Below are positions 32,777-41,198 of a DNA stretch of 64,000 nucleotides, one piece after another. A model generated the notes under the pieces. It was not told the origin of the DNA, made no database searches, and saw nothing but the letters and a program-made list of their open reading frames with translations. Positions within the stretch are counted from its first letter, which is position 1. Each line of letters starts with the position of its first letter. Both the position numbers and the translations under genes were made by a program. Source of the stretch: Acidobacteriota bacterium (lineage in GTDB: Bacteria > Acidobacteriota > Terriglobia > Bryobacterales > Bryobacteraceae); contig CANIVU010000004.1 in assembly GCA_947470805.1 (NCBI GenBank), positions 94,891 through 158,890 on the forward strand, in the 5' to 3' direction.

Positions 32777-33400
32777 TCAAGCCTTCCGGTGCGTCGCCCA
32801 GTAGCCCAGCCGGTAAAGGAGTAAAACGCCTAAGAACATTCCGTAGTAAATGGGCGTCCAGAGTGCTGCTTTGCCTTGCCAGAAGAAGTGCACGACACCG
32901 GCGGCGGCGGAGACGTAGGCGAGTCTGTGGAGTAGCTGCCAGCGGCGGGCGCCGAGGCGGCGGATGGCGGCGTTGAAACTCGTCAACGCGAGCGGGACCA
33001 TGAGGGCGAGAGCAGCCATGCCGGCGATGAAGAAGCGGCGGGTGGTGAGGTCCTCCTTGATGATGTCGAGGTTCCATTGGACGTCGAGGCCGTAGTAATG
33101 AAGGGCGTGTAGGGTGGCGTAGAAGAAGGCGAACAGGCCGGTCATGCGGCGGAAGCGGGCGATGCCGGATTGACCGGGGAGGCGTTTGAAGGGGGTGATG
33201 GAGAGACTGATGAGGAGGAAGCGGAGGGCCCAGTTGCCGGTGTAGCGGGCGACGGTTTCGATGCGGTTGATGCCAAGTTCGTTGGCCTGCCAGCGCCAGG
33301 CGAGCAGGAAGAGAGGGACAAGGCAGAGAAAGAAGACGACGGGTTTGGCGAGACGGCTGTTCCAGAAACGGTTCACGTACTCAGTATCCTCAACAGGCAC
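32777..33400 (-). CDS. msrQ: MsrQ (YedZ) haem-binding membrane subunit of methionine sulfoxide reductase
   Basis: The protein (207 aa) has six hydrophobic segments and the ferric-reductase-like pattern ARYTGNWALRFLLISLSITP, with membrane His residues in TLHALHYYG and QLLHRLAYVS. MsrQ passes electrons from the membrane to periplasmic MsrP to repair oxidised methionine. No msrP (molybdopterin) gene is adjacent, so the partner must be elsewhere or the subunit serves another acceptor. Confidence 0.92.
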   Translation of the reverse strand: MPVEDTEYVNRFWNSRLAKPVVFFLCLVPLFLLAWRWQANELGINRIETVARYTGNWALRFLLISLSITPFKRLPGQSGIARFRRMTGLFAFFYATLHALHYYGLDVQWNLDIIKEDLTTRRFFIAGMAALALMVPLALTSFNAAIRRLGARRWQLLHRLAYVSAAAGVVHFFWQGKAALWTPIYYGMFLGVLLLYRLGYWATHRKA

Positions 33401-33447
33401 TCACATTATTCCCTTCGCATCCGAAAAGAGATCGTGTGGGCTCTTCT

Positions 33448-34713
33448 ATGACCGGACGAAATTGGAAAGCGACGGCCGTGTGGGTGCTGGTGGCGGCGTT
33501 GATGGGGTGCCAACAGAACCGGCCTGTGACGGCGGGGGTAGAGGACGCCGAGACGGTGACCGTGGCGGAGATGACGCTGCCGGGTAACCCGTTGCCGAGC
33601 AACCAGATGGTATATCCGTGGTCGGTGGTGGCGGGCGGGTTGGATTCGTCGAAGGCGATGGGCGCGGCGATGGAGGTCGACCCGGTGGTGGGCGCGCATT
33701 ACGCCGGACTGCAGCCGGGCTCTTTTCATCCGGAGCGATTGACGGAGAAGAAGCAGGGGTACGTCTCCTATCGAATCAAGGACAAGATCTACTGGACGCT
33801 GCGGATGGTGACGCTGGCGGCGGGGGAACAGGTCTTAACGGACGGCAGCACGCTGGTGCGCGGGCGTTGCGGGAATCTATTTTCGGAGACGCCGCGGGAG
33901 CCGGTGGCGCCGGTGGAAGTGGAACCGGCCGAGAAGGCGATGGAAGAGCCGGTGCGGGCGGCGCAACTGGTGGCATCGCCCGAGATGCGGGCCGAGGCAC
34001 CGGTGGCGACCGAGAAGTTTGAGAATCCGAAGGGGTTTGCCGAGAGCATCACCAATGGGAGTGTGCTGCCGACGCCGACGAACGACGATGCGCTGCCGCC
34101 GGTGTGGGTGGCGGGGGGAGGAATTGCCGGGCCGGGGGCCGGCGTGATGGGTGTGGGAGGCTTTGGCGGCGGAGGAGGCGGCGGGAGCGCGGGCATTCCG
34201 GGTACGACAGCGCCGGAGAACACGGGCGTTGGCGCGCCGGTGTTGCCGGAGATTCCGATGGTGACGCAGTCGACCGCTGTGACGATTCCGCCGCCGTTGG
34301 TGCTGGTGGCGCTGACGCATCCGCCGTCGACGCCGGTGATGCTGGAGTATCCGGTTTTTACGCCGCCGGATCTGCCATATCCTCCTGTTGCTTCGCCACA
34401 GCCACCCCAGATTTGGATACCGCCGACGGGGACGCCACCGATACTGCATCCGCCGGTTTCGGAGAATCCGCCGGGGGGCACGCCGCCTCCTTCGGGGCAG
34501 CCTCCGACCGGGCCACCTCCGTCGGGACCACCACCTTCTGCACCACCGCCGTCAGGGCCGCCGCCTTCGGGGCCACCTCCATCAGGACCGCCTCCGTTTG
34601 AACCACCGACAGTTCCGCCGCCGGATGTTTCGGTTCCCGAGTCGGGCGCCTGGGTGCTGGCCGTGCTGGGGATTGGGGCGATTGCCGTGGGATCCATGCG
34701 ACGAAAAAGCTGA
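33448..34713 (+). CDS. PEP-CTERM protein with lipobox and Pro-rich region
   Basis: From ATG 33448 the N-terminus is a lipoprotein signal (WVLVAALMGCQQ). The middle is Pro/Val/Glu-rich and Gly-rich (FGGGGGGGSAG), then repeats of PPPSG follow. The C-terminus is VPESGAWVLAVLGIGAI with an Arg/Lys end, a PEP-CTERM sorting signal recognised by exosortase. Two anchoring signals on one protein are unusual; cleavage of both would leave it lipid-anchored at the N-terminus. No exosortase is in the window. The GTG at 33436 is an alternative start. Confidence 0.8.
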   Translation: MTGRNWKATAVWVLVAALMGCQQNRPVTAGVEDAETVTVAEMTLPGNPLPSNQMVYPWSVVAGGLDSSKAMGAAMEVDPVVGAHYAGLQPGSFHPERLTEKKQGYVSYRIKDKIYWTLRMVTLAAGEQVLTDGSTLVRGRCGNLFSETPREPVAPVEVEPAEKAMEEPVRAAQLVASPEMRAEAPVATEKFENPKGFAESITNGSVLPTPTNDDALPPVWVAGGGIAGPGAGVMGVGGFGGGGGGGSAGIPGTTAPENTGVGAPVLPEIPMVTQSTAVTIPPPLVLVALTHPPSTPVMLEYPVFTPPDLPYPPVASPQPPQIWIPPTGTPPILHPPVSENPPGGTPPPSGQPPTGPPPSGPPPSAPPPSGPPPSGPPPSGPPPFEPPTVPPPDVSVPESGAWVLAVLGIGAIAVGSMRRKS

Positions 34714-34766
34714 ACTTTTCACTTTTCTCGCTGGCGGGCTTGGGTGTACAGTACCTAAAGTCAGCT

Positions 34767-35393
34767 ATGCCGGGAATGGTCGCCAGTCGCTTGGGATTCA
34801 CGCGGGAGGAGCTTGCCGTCCTGCGCCAGTTGCGTACGCCGGAGCGCATGCAGCGGTTTTTGGACGAGGAGATTCTGTACGACCCGAGCGTCTCCTGCCG
34901 GTCGCCGCGGCGCGTGTTGCGGGAGCGGCGCGGGCACTGCATGGAAGGGGCGATGCTGGCGGCGACGGCGTTGCGGCTAGTGGGATATCCACCGTTGATT
35001 TTGGATTTGGAAGCGCAGCGGGACGATGATCATGTGCTGGCTGTGTTTCGGCGGGATGGGTTGTGGGGGGCGATGGGCAAGTCCAATTACGCCGGGTTGC
35101 GGTATCGGGAGCCGGTGTATAAGACGCTGCGGGAGTTGGCGATGTCGTACTTCGAACACTACTTCAACCAGCGCGGGGAGCGGACGTTGCGGGGGTATTC
35201 GCGGCCGATTAATTTGGCTCGGTTTGATGCGACGGGGTGGATGACTTCGGAAGACGACCCGTGGCAGATTCCGAACTACTTGACCACGGTTTCGCACACG
35301 CTGCTGATCCCGAAGAAGGTGGTGGCACGGCTGACGTTGTCCGACCCGTTGTTGAAGGCCGCCGGGGAGTTCGGGATGCAGCGGGCGGGCTAG
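34767..35393 (+). CDS. Transglutaminase-like domain protein
   Basis: ATG 34767 starts MPGMVASRLGF. A transglutaminase-like catalytic Cys is visible in RRGHCMEGAMLAA, followed by DDHVLAVFRRDG with the His and by KSNYAGLRYREP. The remaining part is alpha/beta and ends near the stop. Its TAG stop shares CTAG with the stop of the convergent Gfo/Idh gene. Earlier starts (34740) are possible. Substrate unknown. Confidence 0.78.
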   Translation: MPGMVASRLGFTREELAVLRQLRTPERMQRFLDEEILYDPSVSCRSPRRVLRERRGHCMEGAMLAATALRLVGYPPLILDLEAQRDDDHVLAVFRRDGLWGAMGKSNYAGLRYREPVYKTLRELAMSYFEHYFNQRGERTLRGYSRPINLARFDATGWMTSEDDPWQIPNYLTTVSHTLLIPKKVVARLTLSDPLLKAAGEFGMQRAG

Positions 35394-36685
35394 ACCTTTT
35401 CCGGGACGACGTAGGGCTTGCGGTAGTCGCGGGTGAGGTGTTTGTTGGCTTCGTTGTCGTTGGTGAAGCGCAGGGCTTGCGGGTCGAACGTCAGCTTGCG
35501 GCCGGTGCGGTAGCTGATGTTGGCCATGTGGCACAGGGCCGCGGCGCTGGCGCCGGTTTCGATGTCGGCGTGGAGATCGGACACCTTGCGGGACTTGACG
35601 GCTTCGAGGAAGTTGGCCATGTGGGGGGCGGTGTCCCAGGCTCGTTTTTCCTTGTAGTTCACGTCCATTACCTTCTGGTGCTCTTCGCCTTTGTAGACCT
35701 GGTAGCCCATGAGATCCATCACCATGACGCCTTCGCTGCCGAAGAAGATATTGCCGATGGTGTGGCCGTTGCGGAAGGGGAGTTTTCCTTCTTCCGGCGT
35801 GAGCAGGCCGCGGACTTCGAACTCCATTTGGACGTCGCCGTAATCGAAGATGGCGGTTTGGGTGTTGGGGGTTTCCTGGGCGTCGTCGTAGGCGAATTTG
35901 CCGCCGAAGGAGTAGACGGTCTTGGGGAGTTCGGACTTGCCGAGGCCCCAGCGGGCGATGTCCATTTCGTGGACGCCCTGGTTGCCGATGTCGCCGTTGC
36001 CGGTGTCCCAGAACCAGTGCCAGTTGTAGGCGAAGCGTAGCTCGTTGAAGGGCCGCATGGGGGCGGGGCCGAGGAACTTGTCCCAATCGACGCCGGGGGG
36101 CGGGGTGGGGAGATCGGGCTTGCGGCCGATGGATTTGCGGCGTTTGTAGCAGAGGCCCTTCGCCAAATACACTTTGCCGATGACTCCTTCGTGGAGGAGT
36201 TTGATGCCTTCGATTTTGTGGGCGATGGAGCGGCTTTGGGAGCCGACTTGCACCATGCGGCCGTACTTGCGGGCGGCGGCGGTCATCTGGCGGCCTTCGA
36301 AGATGTTGTGGCTGGCGGGTTTTTCGCAGTAGACGTCTTTGCCGGCCTGGCAGGCCCAGATGGTGGCCAGCGCGTGCCAGTGGTTGGGGATGGCGAGGGA
36401 GACGGCGTCGACGGACTTGTCGTCGAAGACCTGGCGCATATCGCTATATTCTTTGGGCTTGCGGCCGGTCAGTTTTTCGATCATCGCCACGCCGCGTTCG
36501 CGGGCGGCCTGGTTAACGTCGCAGACGCCGGTGATGTTGGCGGTGGCGACTTCGCTGTAGAACTTCGCGTGATCCTGGCCGCGGCCGCCGAGGCCGACCA
36601 GCGTGACATTCACCCTCTCATTGGCTCCTCGGACTTGCGTGGTGGAAAGAACGGAGGCGGCGGTGAGGAGGGTGCGGCGGGTCAT
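35390..36685 (-). CDS. Secreted Gfo/Idh/MocA-family oxidoreductase
   Basis: A Tat-like leader (MTRRTLLTAASVLSTTQVRGA) precedes a Rossmann NAD(P)-binding domain (VTLVGLGGRGQDH), the EKP motif (VYCEKPASHN) of the family and a C-terminal beta-sheet domain (VHEMDIARWGLG). Such proteins oxidise sugars or inositols; exported forms are common in acidobacteria. Its ATG overlaps the shc stop (ATGA), so it is coupled to squalene-hopene cyclase. Confidence 0.92.
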   Translation of the reverse strand: MTRRTLLTAASVLSTTQVRGANERVNVTLVGLGGRGQDHAKFYSEVATANITGVCDVNQAARERGVAMIEKLTGRKPKEYSDMRQVFDDKSVDAVSLAIPNHWHALATIWACQAGKDVYCEKPASHNIFEGRQMTAAARKYGRMVQVGSQSRSIAHKIEGIKLLHEGVIGKVYLAKGLCYKRRKSIGRKPDLPTPPPGVDWDKFLGPAPMRPFNELRFAYNWHWFWDTGNGDIGNQGVHEMDIARWGLGKSELPKTVYSFGGKFAYDDAQETPNTQTAIFDYGDVQMEFEVRGLLTPEEGKLPFRNGHTIGNIFFGSEGVMVMDLMGYQVYKGEEHQKVMDVNYKEKRAWDTAPHMANFLEAVKSRKVSDLHADIETGASAAALCHMANISYRTGRKLTFDPQALRFTNDNEANKHLTRDYRKPYVVPEKV

Positions 36686-38646
36686 TTTGCGTAGAGTCCT
36701 AATACCCAGAGGGGGAAGTAGTGCCGGTACATGGTATATCGCATGTAGAAGACATTTGGGAAGCCGGTGCCGGTGGCGAGGGATTCGGGCCAGGAGCCAT
36801 CGGGGGCTTGGGTTTCGAGGAGATGGCGGACGCCGCGTTCAGCGTAGGGGGAGTCCTTGCGGCCGGTGGCGTGGAGGGTGAGGAGGGCCCAGGCGGTTTG
36901 GGAGGGGGTGGAGGGGGCGCCGATGAACTCGTCGTTGACGTAGCCGGCGCAGCTTTCGCCCCAGCCGCCGTCGGCGTTTTGGACGGAGATGACCCAGTCG
37001 GCGGCGCGGCGGTAGAGGTTGGGATCGTCGTAACCGGCGGCTTGGAGACCGCGGACGGCGAGGAATGTTCCGTACAGGTAATTTACGCCCCAGCGGCCGT
37101 ACCAACTGCCGTTCTTTTCCTGGGTGTTGACCAAGTAGTGCACGGCGTCGCGGACGGATGGATCCGATTTCGGCACGCCACGGCGGCAGAGGGCTTCGAG
37201 CACGCGGCCGGTGATGTCCGGGCAGGTGGGGTCGAGCATGGCGTTGTGGTCGGAGAAGGGGATGGCGTTGAGGACGCCCCAGTCGTTGTCGGCATCGAAG
37301 GCGGCGTAGCCACCGTCGCGGGACTGCATGCCTTTGAGCCAGGCGAGGGCGCGGTCTTCGACGGCCTTTTGTTTCACGGGGTCGGAGGCGACGGCGTGTT
37401 CGAGGCACATGAGAACGATGGCGGTGTCGTCGATGTCGGGGTACTGTTCGTTGGCGAATTCAAAGGCCCAGCCGGAGGGGTGGAGGTGGGGGCGTTTGAC
37501 GGACCAATCGCCGCGGCGGCGGATCTCTTTGGAGAGGAGCCAGTCGGCGGATTTGCGGAGGGCTTCGGGGTTGGGGTGGCCGGCTTCGGCGAGGGCGAAG
37601 GCGGCGTAGGCGGTGTCCCAGACGGGGGAGAAGCAGGGCTGGAAGTAGAGCTCTTCGTCGGTTTCGGTGATGAGGTTGTTGAAGTGGGCTTTGGCGTCGA
37701 TTAAGTCGGGGTGATCTTCGGGGTAGCCGAGGGCTTCGAGGGCCATGATGGTGTACTGCATGGCGGGGTAGATGGCGCCGAGGCCGTCGGAGTTGCGGCA
37801 GTGGTCGATCATCCACTTTTCCGCTTGTCGAATGGCGGCGATGCGGGCGTCGCGGTGGCCGCGGCGTTCCCAGATTTTGAGGAGCTTGTCGACGTGGTGG
37901 AAGATCGTTGAGAGGAAGCGATCGCGTTTGGGGAGGCTGAGTTTGCGATCGGGGTGGATGAGTTCGTCGACGTTGATGCCATCGGGGGCGGGGCGGACGC
38001 CGCCGACGGATTGGACGATGGAGAGGGGGACGACGATGGCGCGGGTCCAGGAAGCCATTTCGTAGAGCACGCCGCCCATGTAGAGAGACCCGCCGGGCAT
38101 GAGGACGAGTTCGGGGGGGATGCTGGGGACGTACTTGCGGGGGTAGAGGCCGAAGAGGCTGAGGTTGATTTTGGTGTAGCTGTTGCAGGCCTGGAGGCCG
38201 CCGAGCGCGAGGACGCGGAGGCGGGCGCGGCGCATGGGTTCGTCGTTAGGGGAGTAGCCGCAGAGGCGGAGGGCGGTGTAGGCCTTGACGGTGGAATTGA
38301 CGTCGGCGGGGCCGTCGGGGTAGATCCACCAGCCGCCGTCGGCCATTTGTTGGGAGAGGATGCGGCGGCAGGCCTTTTCGAGACGCGGCTTGGTGGGTGG
38401 GTTCCAGAGGCCGTGATCGGGGGGGTGGAGCCAGAGTTCGAGGAGGACGTAATCGGCTTCGAGGGAGACGTCGGCCAAGAGTTCGCCGCACCAGTAGCCA
38501 TCGGCGAACTGTTTTTCGACGAGGGAGCGGGCGCTGGTTTCGGAGGCGGCGCGGGCGGCGTCGCGGAGGCTTTGGCGCTCTTCAAGGAGTTCGCCTACTA
38601 CGGACCGGCGACGGAACGGTTGCTGCGTGGGGAAGACCAGACTCAT
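36682..38646 (-). CDS. shc: Squalene-hopene cyclase
   Basis: The 654-residue enzyme cyclises squalene to hopene/hopanol. The catalytic DxDD motif is PDIDDTAIVL, and several QW repeats are present (QMADGGWW, QSRDGGYAAFD, QEKNGSWYGRWG, QNADGGWGE, QAPDGSWPE). Length is normal. Together with hpnH it shows extended hopanoid synthesis. It is coupled to a Gfo/Idh oxidoreductase. Confidence 0.97.
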   Translation of the reverse strand: MSLVFPTQQPFRRRSVVGELLEERQSLRDAARAASETSARSLVEKQFADGYWCGELLADVSLEADYVLLELWLHPPDHGLWNPPTKPRLEKACRRILSQQMADGGWWIYPDGPADVNSTVKAYTALRLCGYSPNDEPMRRARLRVLALGGLQACNSYTKINLSLFGLYPRKYVPSIPPELVLMPGGSLYMGGVLYEMASWTRAIVVPLSIVQSVGGVRPAPDGINVDELIHPDRKLSLPKRDRFLSTIFHHVDKLLKIWERRGHRDARIAAIRQAEKWMIDHCRNSDGLGAIYPAMQYTIMALEALGYPEDHPDLIDAKAHFNNLITETDEELYFQPCFSPVWDTAYAAFALAEAGHPNPEALRKSADWLLSKEIRRRGDWSVKRPHLHPSGWAFEFANEQYPDIDDTAIVLMCLEHAVASDPVKQKAVEDRALAWLKGMQSRDGGYAAFDADNDWGVLNAIPFSDHNAMLDPTCPDITGRVLEALCRRGVPKSDPSVRDAVHYLVNTQEKNGSWYGRWGVNYLYGTFLAVRGLQAAGYDDPNLYRRAADWVISVQNADGGWGESCAGYVNDEFIGAPSTPSQTAWALLTLHATGRKDSPYAERGVRHLLETQAPDGSWPESLATGTGFPNVFYMRYTMYRHYFPLWVLGLYAK

Positions 38647-38764
38647 TCGGTTGTGCGATCGCTTCGGCCGGGTTGGGGAAGCGGTCTTCTCTCAGGATAG
38701 CGCCTGCGGGGGATCGGGAAAATCTTATCTCTTGTTTTCGAGTGGGTGGTCGATAAGTTGAGTG

Positions 38765-39412
38765 ATGTGGATTTTGATTCTTTTCGTGATGGCGATGGGG
38801 GTATTTGGGGCGGAGGAGACTGCGAAGCCGAAGGAGCCGCCGAAGGAAGTTCCAAAGCCGGTGAGTAGTTTGGAGCGGCAACGGTTGAGTGTGGAGCGGC
38901 AGATGCAGGGGATTCGGGAGCACTTTCCGCCGCCGTTTGGCGGGCAGCCGGCGACACTGGTTGCGTCTTCGACTGCGGCACCGGGGCCACCTCCGCCGGC
39001 CGATTGTCCTCCTGTGACGGCGGCGGCGATGAAGCCGATCATTGACCGGGAGGCGACGAAGAACAAGGTGGACGCGGGGTTGGTGCGGGCGGTGGTGGAG
39101 GCCGAGTCGGCATATTCGCCGTGCGCGGTGTCGGCGGTGGGAGCGATGGGGTTGATGCAGCTGATGCCGGCGACGGCGGAGAGTTTGCAGGTGACCGACC
39201 CGTATGATCCGAGTCAGAACATCACGGCGGGGACGCAGTACTTGAAGCAGATGTTGGAGCGGTACGGAGGTGACATTGCGAAGGCGTTGGCGGCCTACAA
39301 TGCGGGACCGGCGCGGGTAGACGCGGCCGGGGGCGTGCCGCCGATTCCGGAGACGCAGGAATACGTCCGTAAAATCATGGGCAAGATCGGACCGCCTCGT
39401 CCCGTGGAGTAA
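38765..39412 (+). CDS. Secreted lytic transglycosylase (SLT domain)
   Basis: After the signal peptide (MWILILFVMAMGVFGAEE) and a charged Pro-rich linker, the SLT domain occupies about residues 86-213, with the catalytic Glu in VVEAESAYSP and motifs GAMGLMQLMPATAESL, YDPSQNITAGTQYL and ALAAYNAGP. It cuts peptidoglycan with formation of 1,6-anhydro-muropeptides. GTG 38762 is an equally close start. Confidence 0.92.
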   Translation: MWILILFVMAMGVFGAEETAKPKEPPKEVPKPVSSLERQRLSVERQMQGIREHFPPPFGGQPATLVASSTAAPGPPPPADCPPVTAAAMKPIIDREATKNKVDAGLVRAVVEAESAYSPCAVSAVGAMGLMQLMPATAESLQVTDPYDPSQNITAGTQYLKQMLERYGGDIAKALAAYNAGPARVDAAGGVPPIPETQEYVRKIMGKIGPPRPVE

Positions 39413-39423
39413 TTCCGCGGGCG

Positions 39424-39429
39424 TAGAAT
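39424..39429 (+). promoter_or_regulatory. -10-like TAGAAT, 6 nt before the 39436 ATG
   Basis: TAGAAT-GAGGGC-ATG. The same hexamer and spacing precede the AAA+ gene at 51932. Confidence 0.45.
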
Positions 39430-39435
39430 GAGGGC

Positions 39436-40254
39436 ATGATCAGCGCCCTGTTGTTCGCAGGTCTGGCCATGCAGGTGGGGCAGACACCCACGCCGCAGAA
39501 CCCATCGCCACAGAACCCTTCTCCCATGACGGAGGCTACCCGGACGCATGACCGGGTGGTGCAGCACCGAGTCGCGACGGGGAGGCGGAAGGGGCGGGTG
39601 CTGATTGTTGGTCATCCGGGGCCAACGTCGCCGGTGATTCTGCATTTTCATGGGGACACGTGGTTGCCGGAGCAGGCGATCGCAGGGGTGTTTCCGGATG
39701 TGACGATTGTGTCGTTGTATCTGGGTTCGATCTCCGATAATTACCAGGACGCGTATAAGACGCCGGAGGCGTTTCAGGCTTTGTTAACGGAGGCCGGGGC
39801 GGGGCGGCGGCCGGTGTATTTGAGTGCGTTTAGTGCGGGGTATGGGGCGGTGCGGGCGATATTGAAGCATTCGTACCGGCGGATTGATACGGTGCTTTTG
39901 ATGGATGGGTTGCACTCGGACTATCTGGGGAAAGAGATCGATCCGGTGGGGTTGGATGTGTTTTTGCAGTTTGCGCGGGATGCATCCTTGGGGCGGAAGC
40001 GGATGCTGATTACGCATTCTGAGGTGTATCCGGGGACGTTTCCGAGTACGACGGAGACGACGGATTGGTTGCTGAAGCAGTTGAAGTTGAAGCGGATGCC
40101 GGTGTTGCGGTGGGGGCCGGTGGGGATGCAGCAGCTATCGGATGCGCGGCGGGGGCGGTTGGTGGTGATGGGGTTTGCGGGGAATAGTGCGCCGGACCAT
40201 GTGGACCATTTGCACGGGATGAGTACGTGGTTGCGGGCTTTGCGGCGGATTTAG
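39436..40254 (+). CDS. Secreted alpha/beta-hydrolase-like protein
   Basis: A signal peptide (MISALLFAGLAMQVGQ) and a low-complexity stretch with TPQNPSPQNPSP precede a hydrolase-like core: ILHFHGDTWLPEQ (oxyanion-type region), SAFSAGYGAVR (nucleophile elbow GxSxG-like, F-S-A-G-Y) and VDHLHGM near the end as candidate catalytic His. It is related to secreted depolymerase-like or esterase families only at fold level. Substrate unknown. Confidence 0.72.
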   Translation: MISALLFAGLAMQVGQTPTPQNPSPQNPSPMTEATRTHDRVVQHRVATGRRKGRVLIVGHPGPTSPVILHFHGDTWLPEQAIAGVFPDVTIVSLYLGSISDNYQDAYKTPEAFQALLTEAGAGRRPVYLSAFSAGYGAVRAILKHSYRRIDTVLLMDGLHSDYLGKEIDPVGLDVFLQFARDASLGRKRMLITHSEVYPGTFPSTTETTDWLLKQLKLKRMPVLRWGPVGMQQLSDARRGRLVVMGFAGNSAPDHVDHLHGMSTWLRALRRI

Positions 40255-40297
40255 GGCGGGGGTACCGGGGGCTTGGGAGGCGGTGAGGAGAGGTTAC

Positions 40298-40342
40298 CCT
40301 CAGACAATTCCTTGGTGACAGTCACCAAGGAATTGTCTGAGG
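40298..40342. repeat. Palindromic repeat, copy B, perfect 22-bp arms
   Basis: Arms of 22 bp (beginning CCTCAGACAATTCCTTGG, mirrored exactly) flank a single A. Between convergent gene ends (39436+ and 40350-). Relative to copy C the base after CCT is T instead of G, matched by A instead of C on the other arm. Confidence 0.9.
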
Positions 40343-40349
40343 CGGGTGG

Positions 40350-41195
40350 TTAAACGGTGATGCAGGGGTTGGAGAGCGTGCCGATGCCGCTCGTCGTGAT
40401 GGTTACCACGTCGCCGGGGGCGAGCGCGGACTCTTGCGTCACGATGATGCCCGTGCCGGTCAGAACTACCGAGCCGCAGGGGACGGGGTTCGACTGGAGC
40501 AAGTATTCCACCAGGGTTTCGATCTTGCGGCCGAGCTTGCCGGTGGAGGTCGAGCCTTCGAACGTCGTCGTGTCGCCGCGCTTGATGACGCAGGTCATTT
40601 CGAGCGAGTAAGGGTCGGGGATCTCATCGGCGGTCACCATGACCGGGCCGAGCGAGCAGCAGGCCGTGTAGACCTTCGACTGGGGCAGGTAGAGCGGGTT
40701 TTCCCGTTCAATGTCCCACGCCGAAACGTCGTTGGCGATCGTATAGCCAACCACGCGGCCCTTGCTGCCGAGGACGACGGCGAGTTCCGGTTCGGGCGCG
40801 GTGAAGACCGAATCCGAACGGATGCCGACACCCTGGTCGGGGCCGACGCAGACGCGGGCCGTGCCCTTGAAGAAGATCTCGGGACGGTTGGCCGGGTTGT
40901 AGACGTAGGCGTAGAAGCCTTCGCGGGTGTTGTGTTCCCCGTCGCGGAAGCTGGCGCTCATCTCATACGTACAGCCGCAGGCCCAGACTTCTTTGGGCGC
41001 GAGCGGGATGAGCGGCGTAGCCGGGGCGGCGTTGGAGGAGGCCATGGACTTGGCCAGCTTGGGCAGGTCCGTGTTCTCCACTTCCGAGCGGCGGATGAGG
41101 TCATAAAGCGTATGACCGGGGATCGGGCGGGCGTTCCCGTTTTCAAAGATCGCCGCCGTAACTTCGTTATTCCACTTAATTTGTCCGAGTCGCAT
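40350..41195 (-). CDS. FAH-family dehydratase, 2-keto-3-deoxy-pentonate (KdaD)-like
   Basis: The 281-residue protein shows VWACGCTYEMSASF, RPEIFFKGTARVCVG, TAPEPELAVVL (metal-binding Glu residues) and ENPLYLPQSKVYTACCSLGP, a run closely matching 2-keto-3-deoxy-D-arabinonate dehydratase of Sulfolobus as I remember it. That enzyme yields alpha-ketoglutarate semialdehyde, the substrate of the aldehyde dehydrogenase encoded 3 nt upstream. Together they form the end of the Weimberg pathway for pentoses. Confidence 0.85.
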   Translation of the reverse strand: MRLGQIKWNNEVTAAIFENGNARPIPGHTLYDLIRRSEVENTDLPKLAKSMASSNAAPATPLIPLAPKEVWACGCTYEMSASFRDGEHNTREGFYAYVYNPANRPEIFFKGTARVCVGPDQGVGIRSDSVFTAPEPELAVVLGSKGRVVGYTIANDVSAWDIERENPLYLPQSKVYTACCSLGPVMVTADEIPDPYSLEMTCVIKRGDTTTFEGSTSTGKLGRKIETLVEYLLQSNPVPCGSVVLTGTGIIVTQESALAPGDVVTITTSGIGTLSNPCITV

Positions 41196-41198
41196 GGG

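Noticed and set aside
33776-34942. Minus-strand ORFs opposite the PEP-CTERM protein
   Set aside because: Gly-rich shadows of Pro-rich repeats. The plus-strand ORF has signal peptide and sorting signal.
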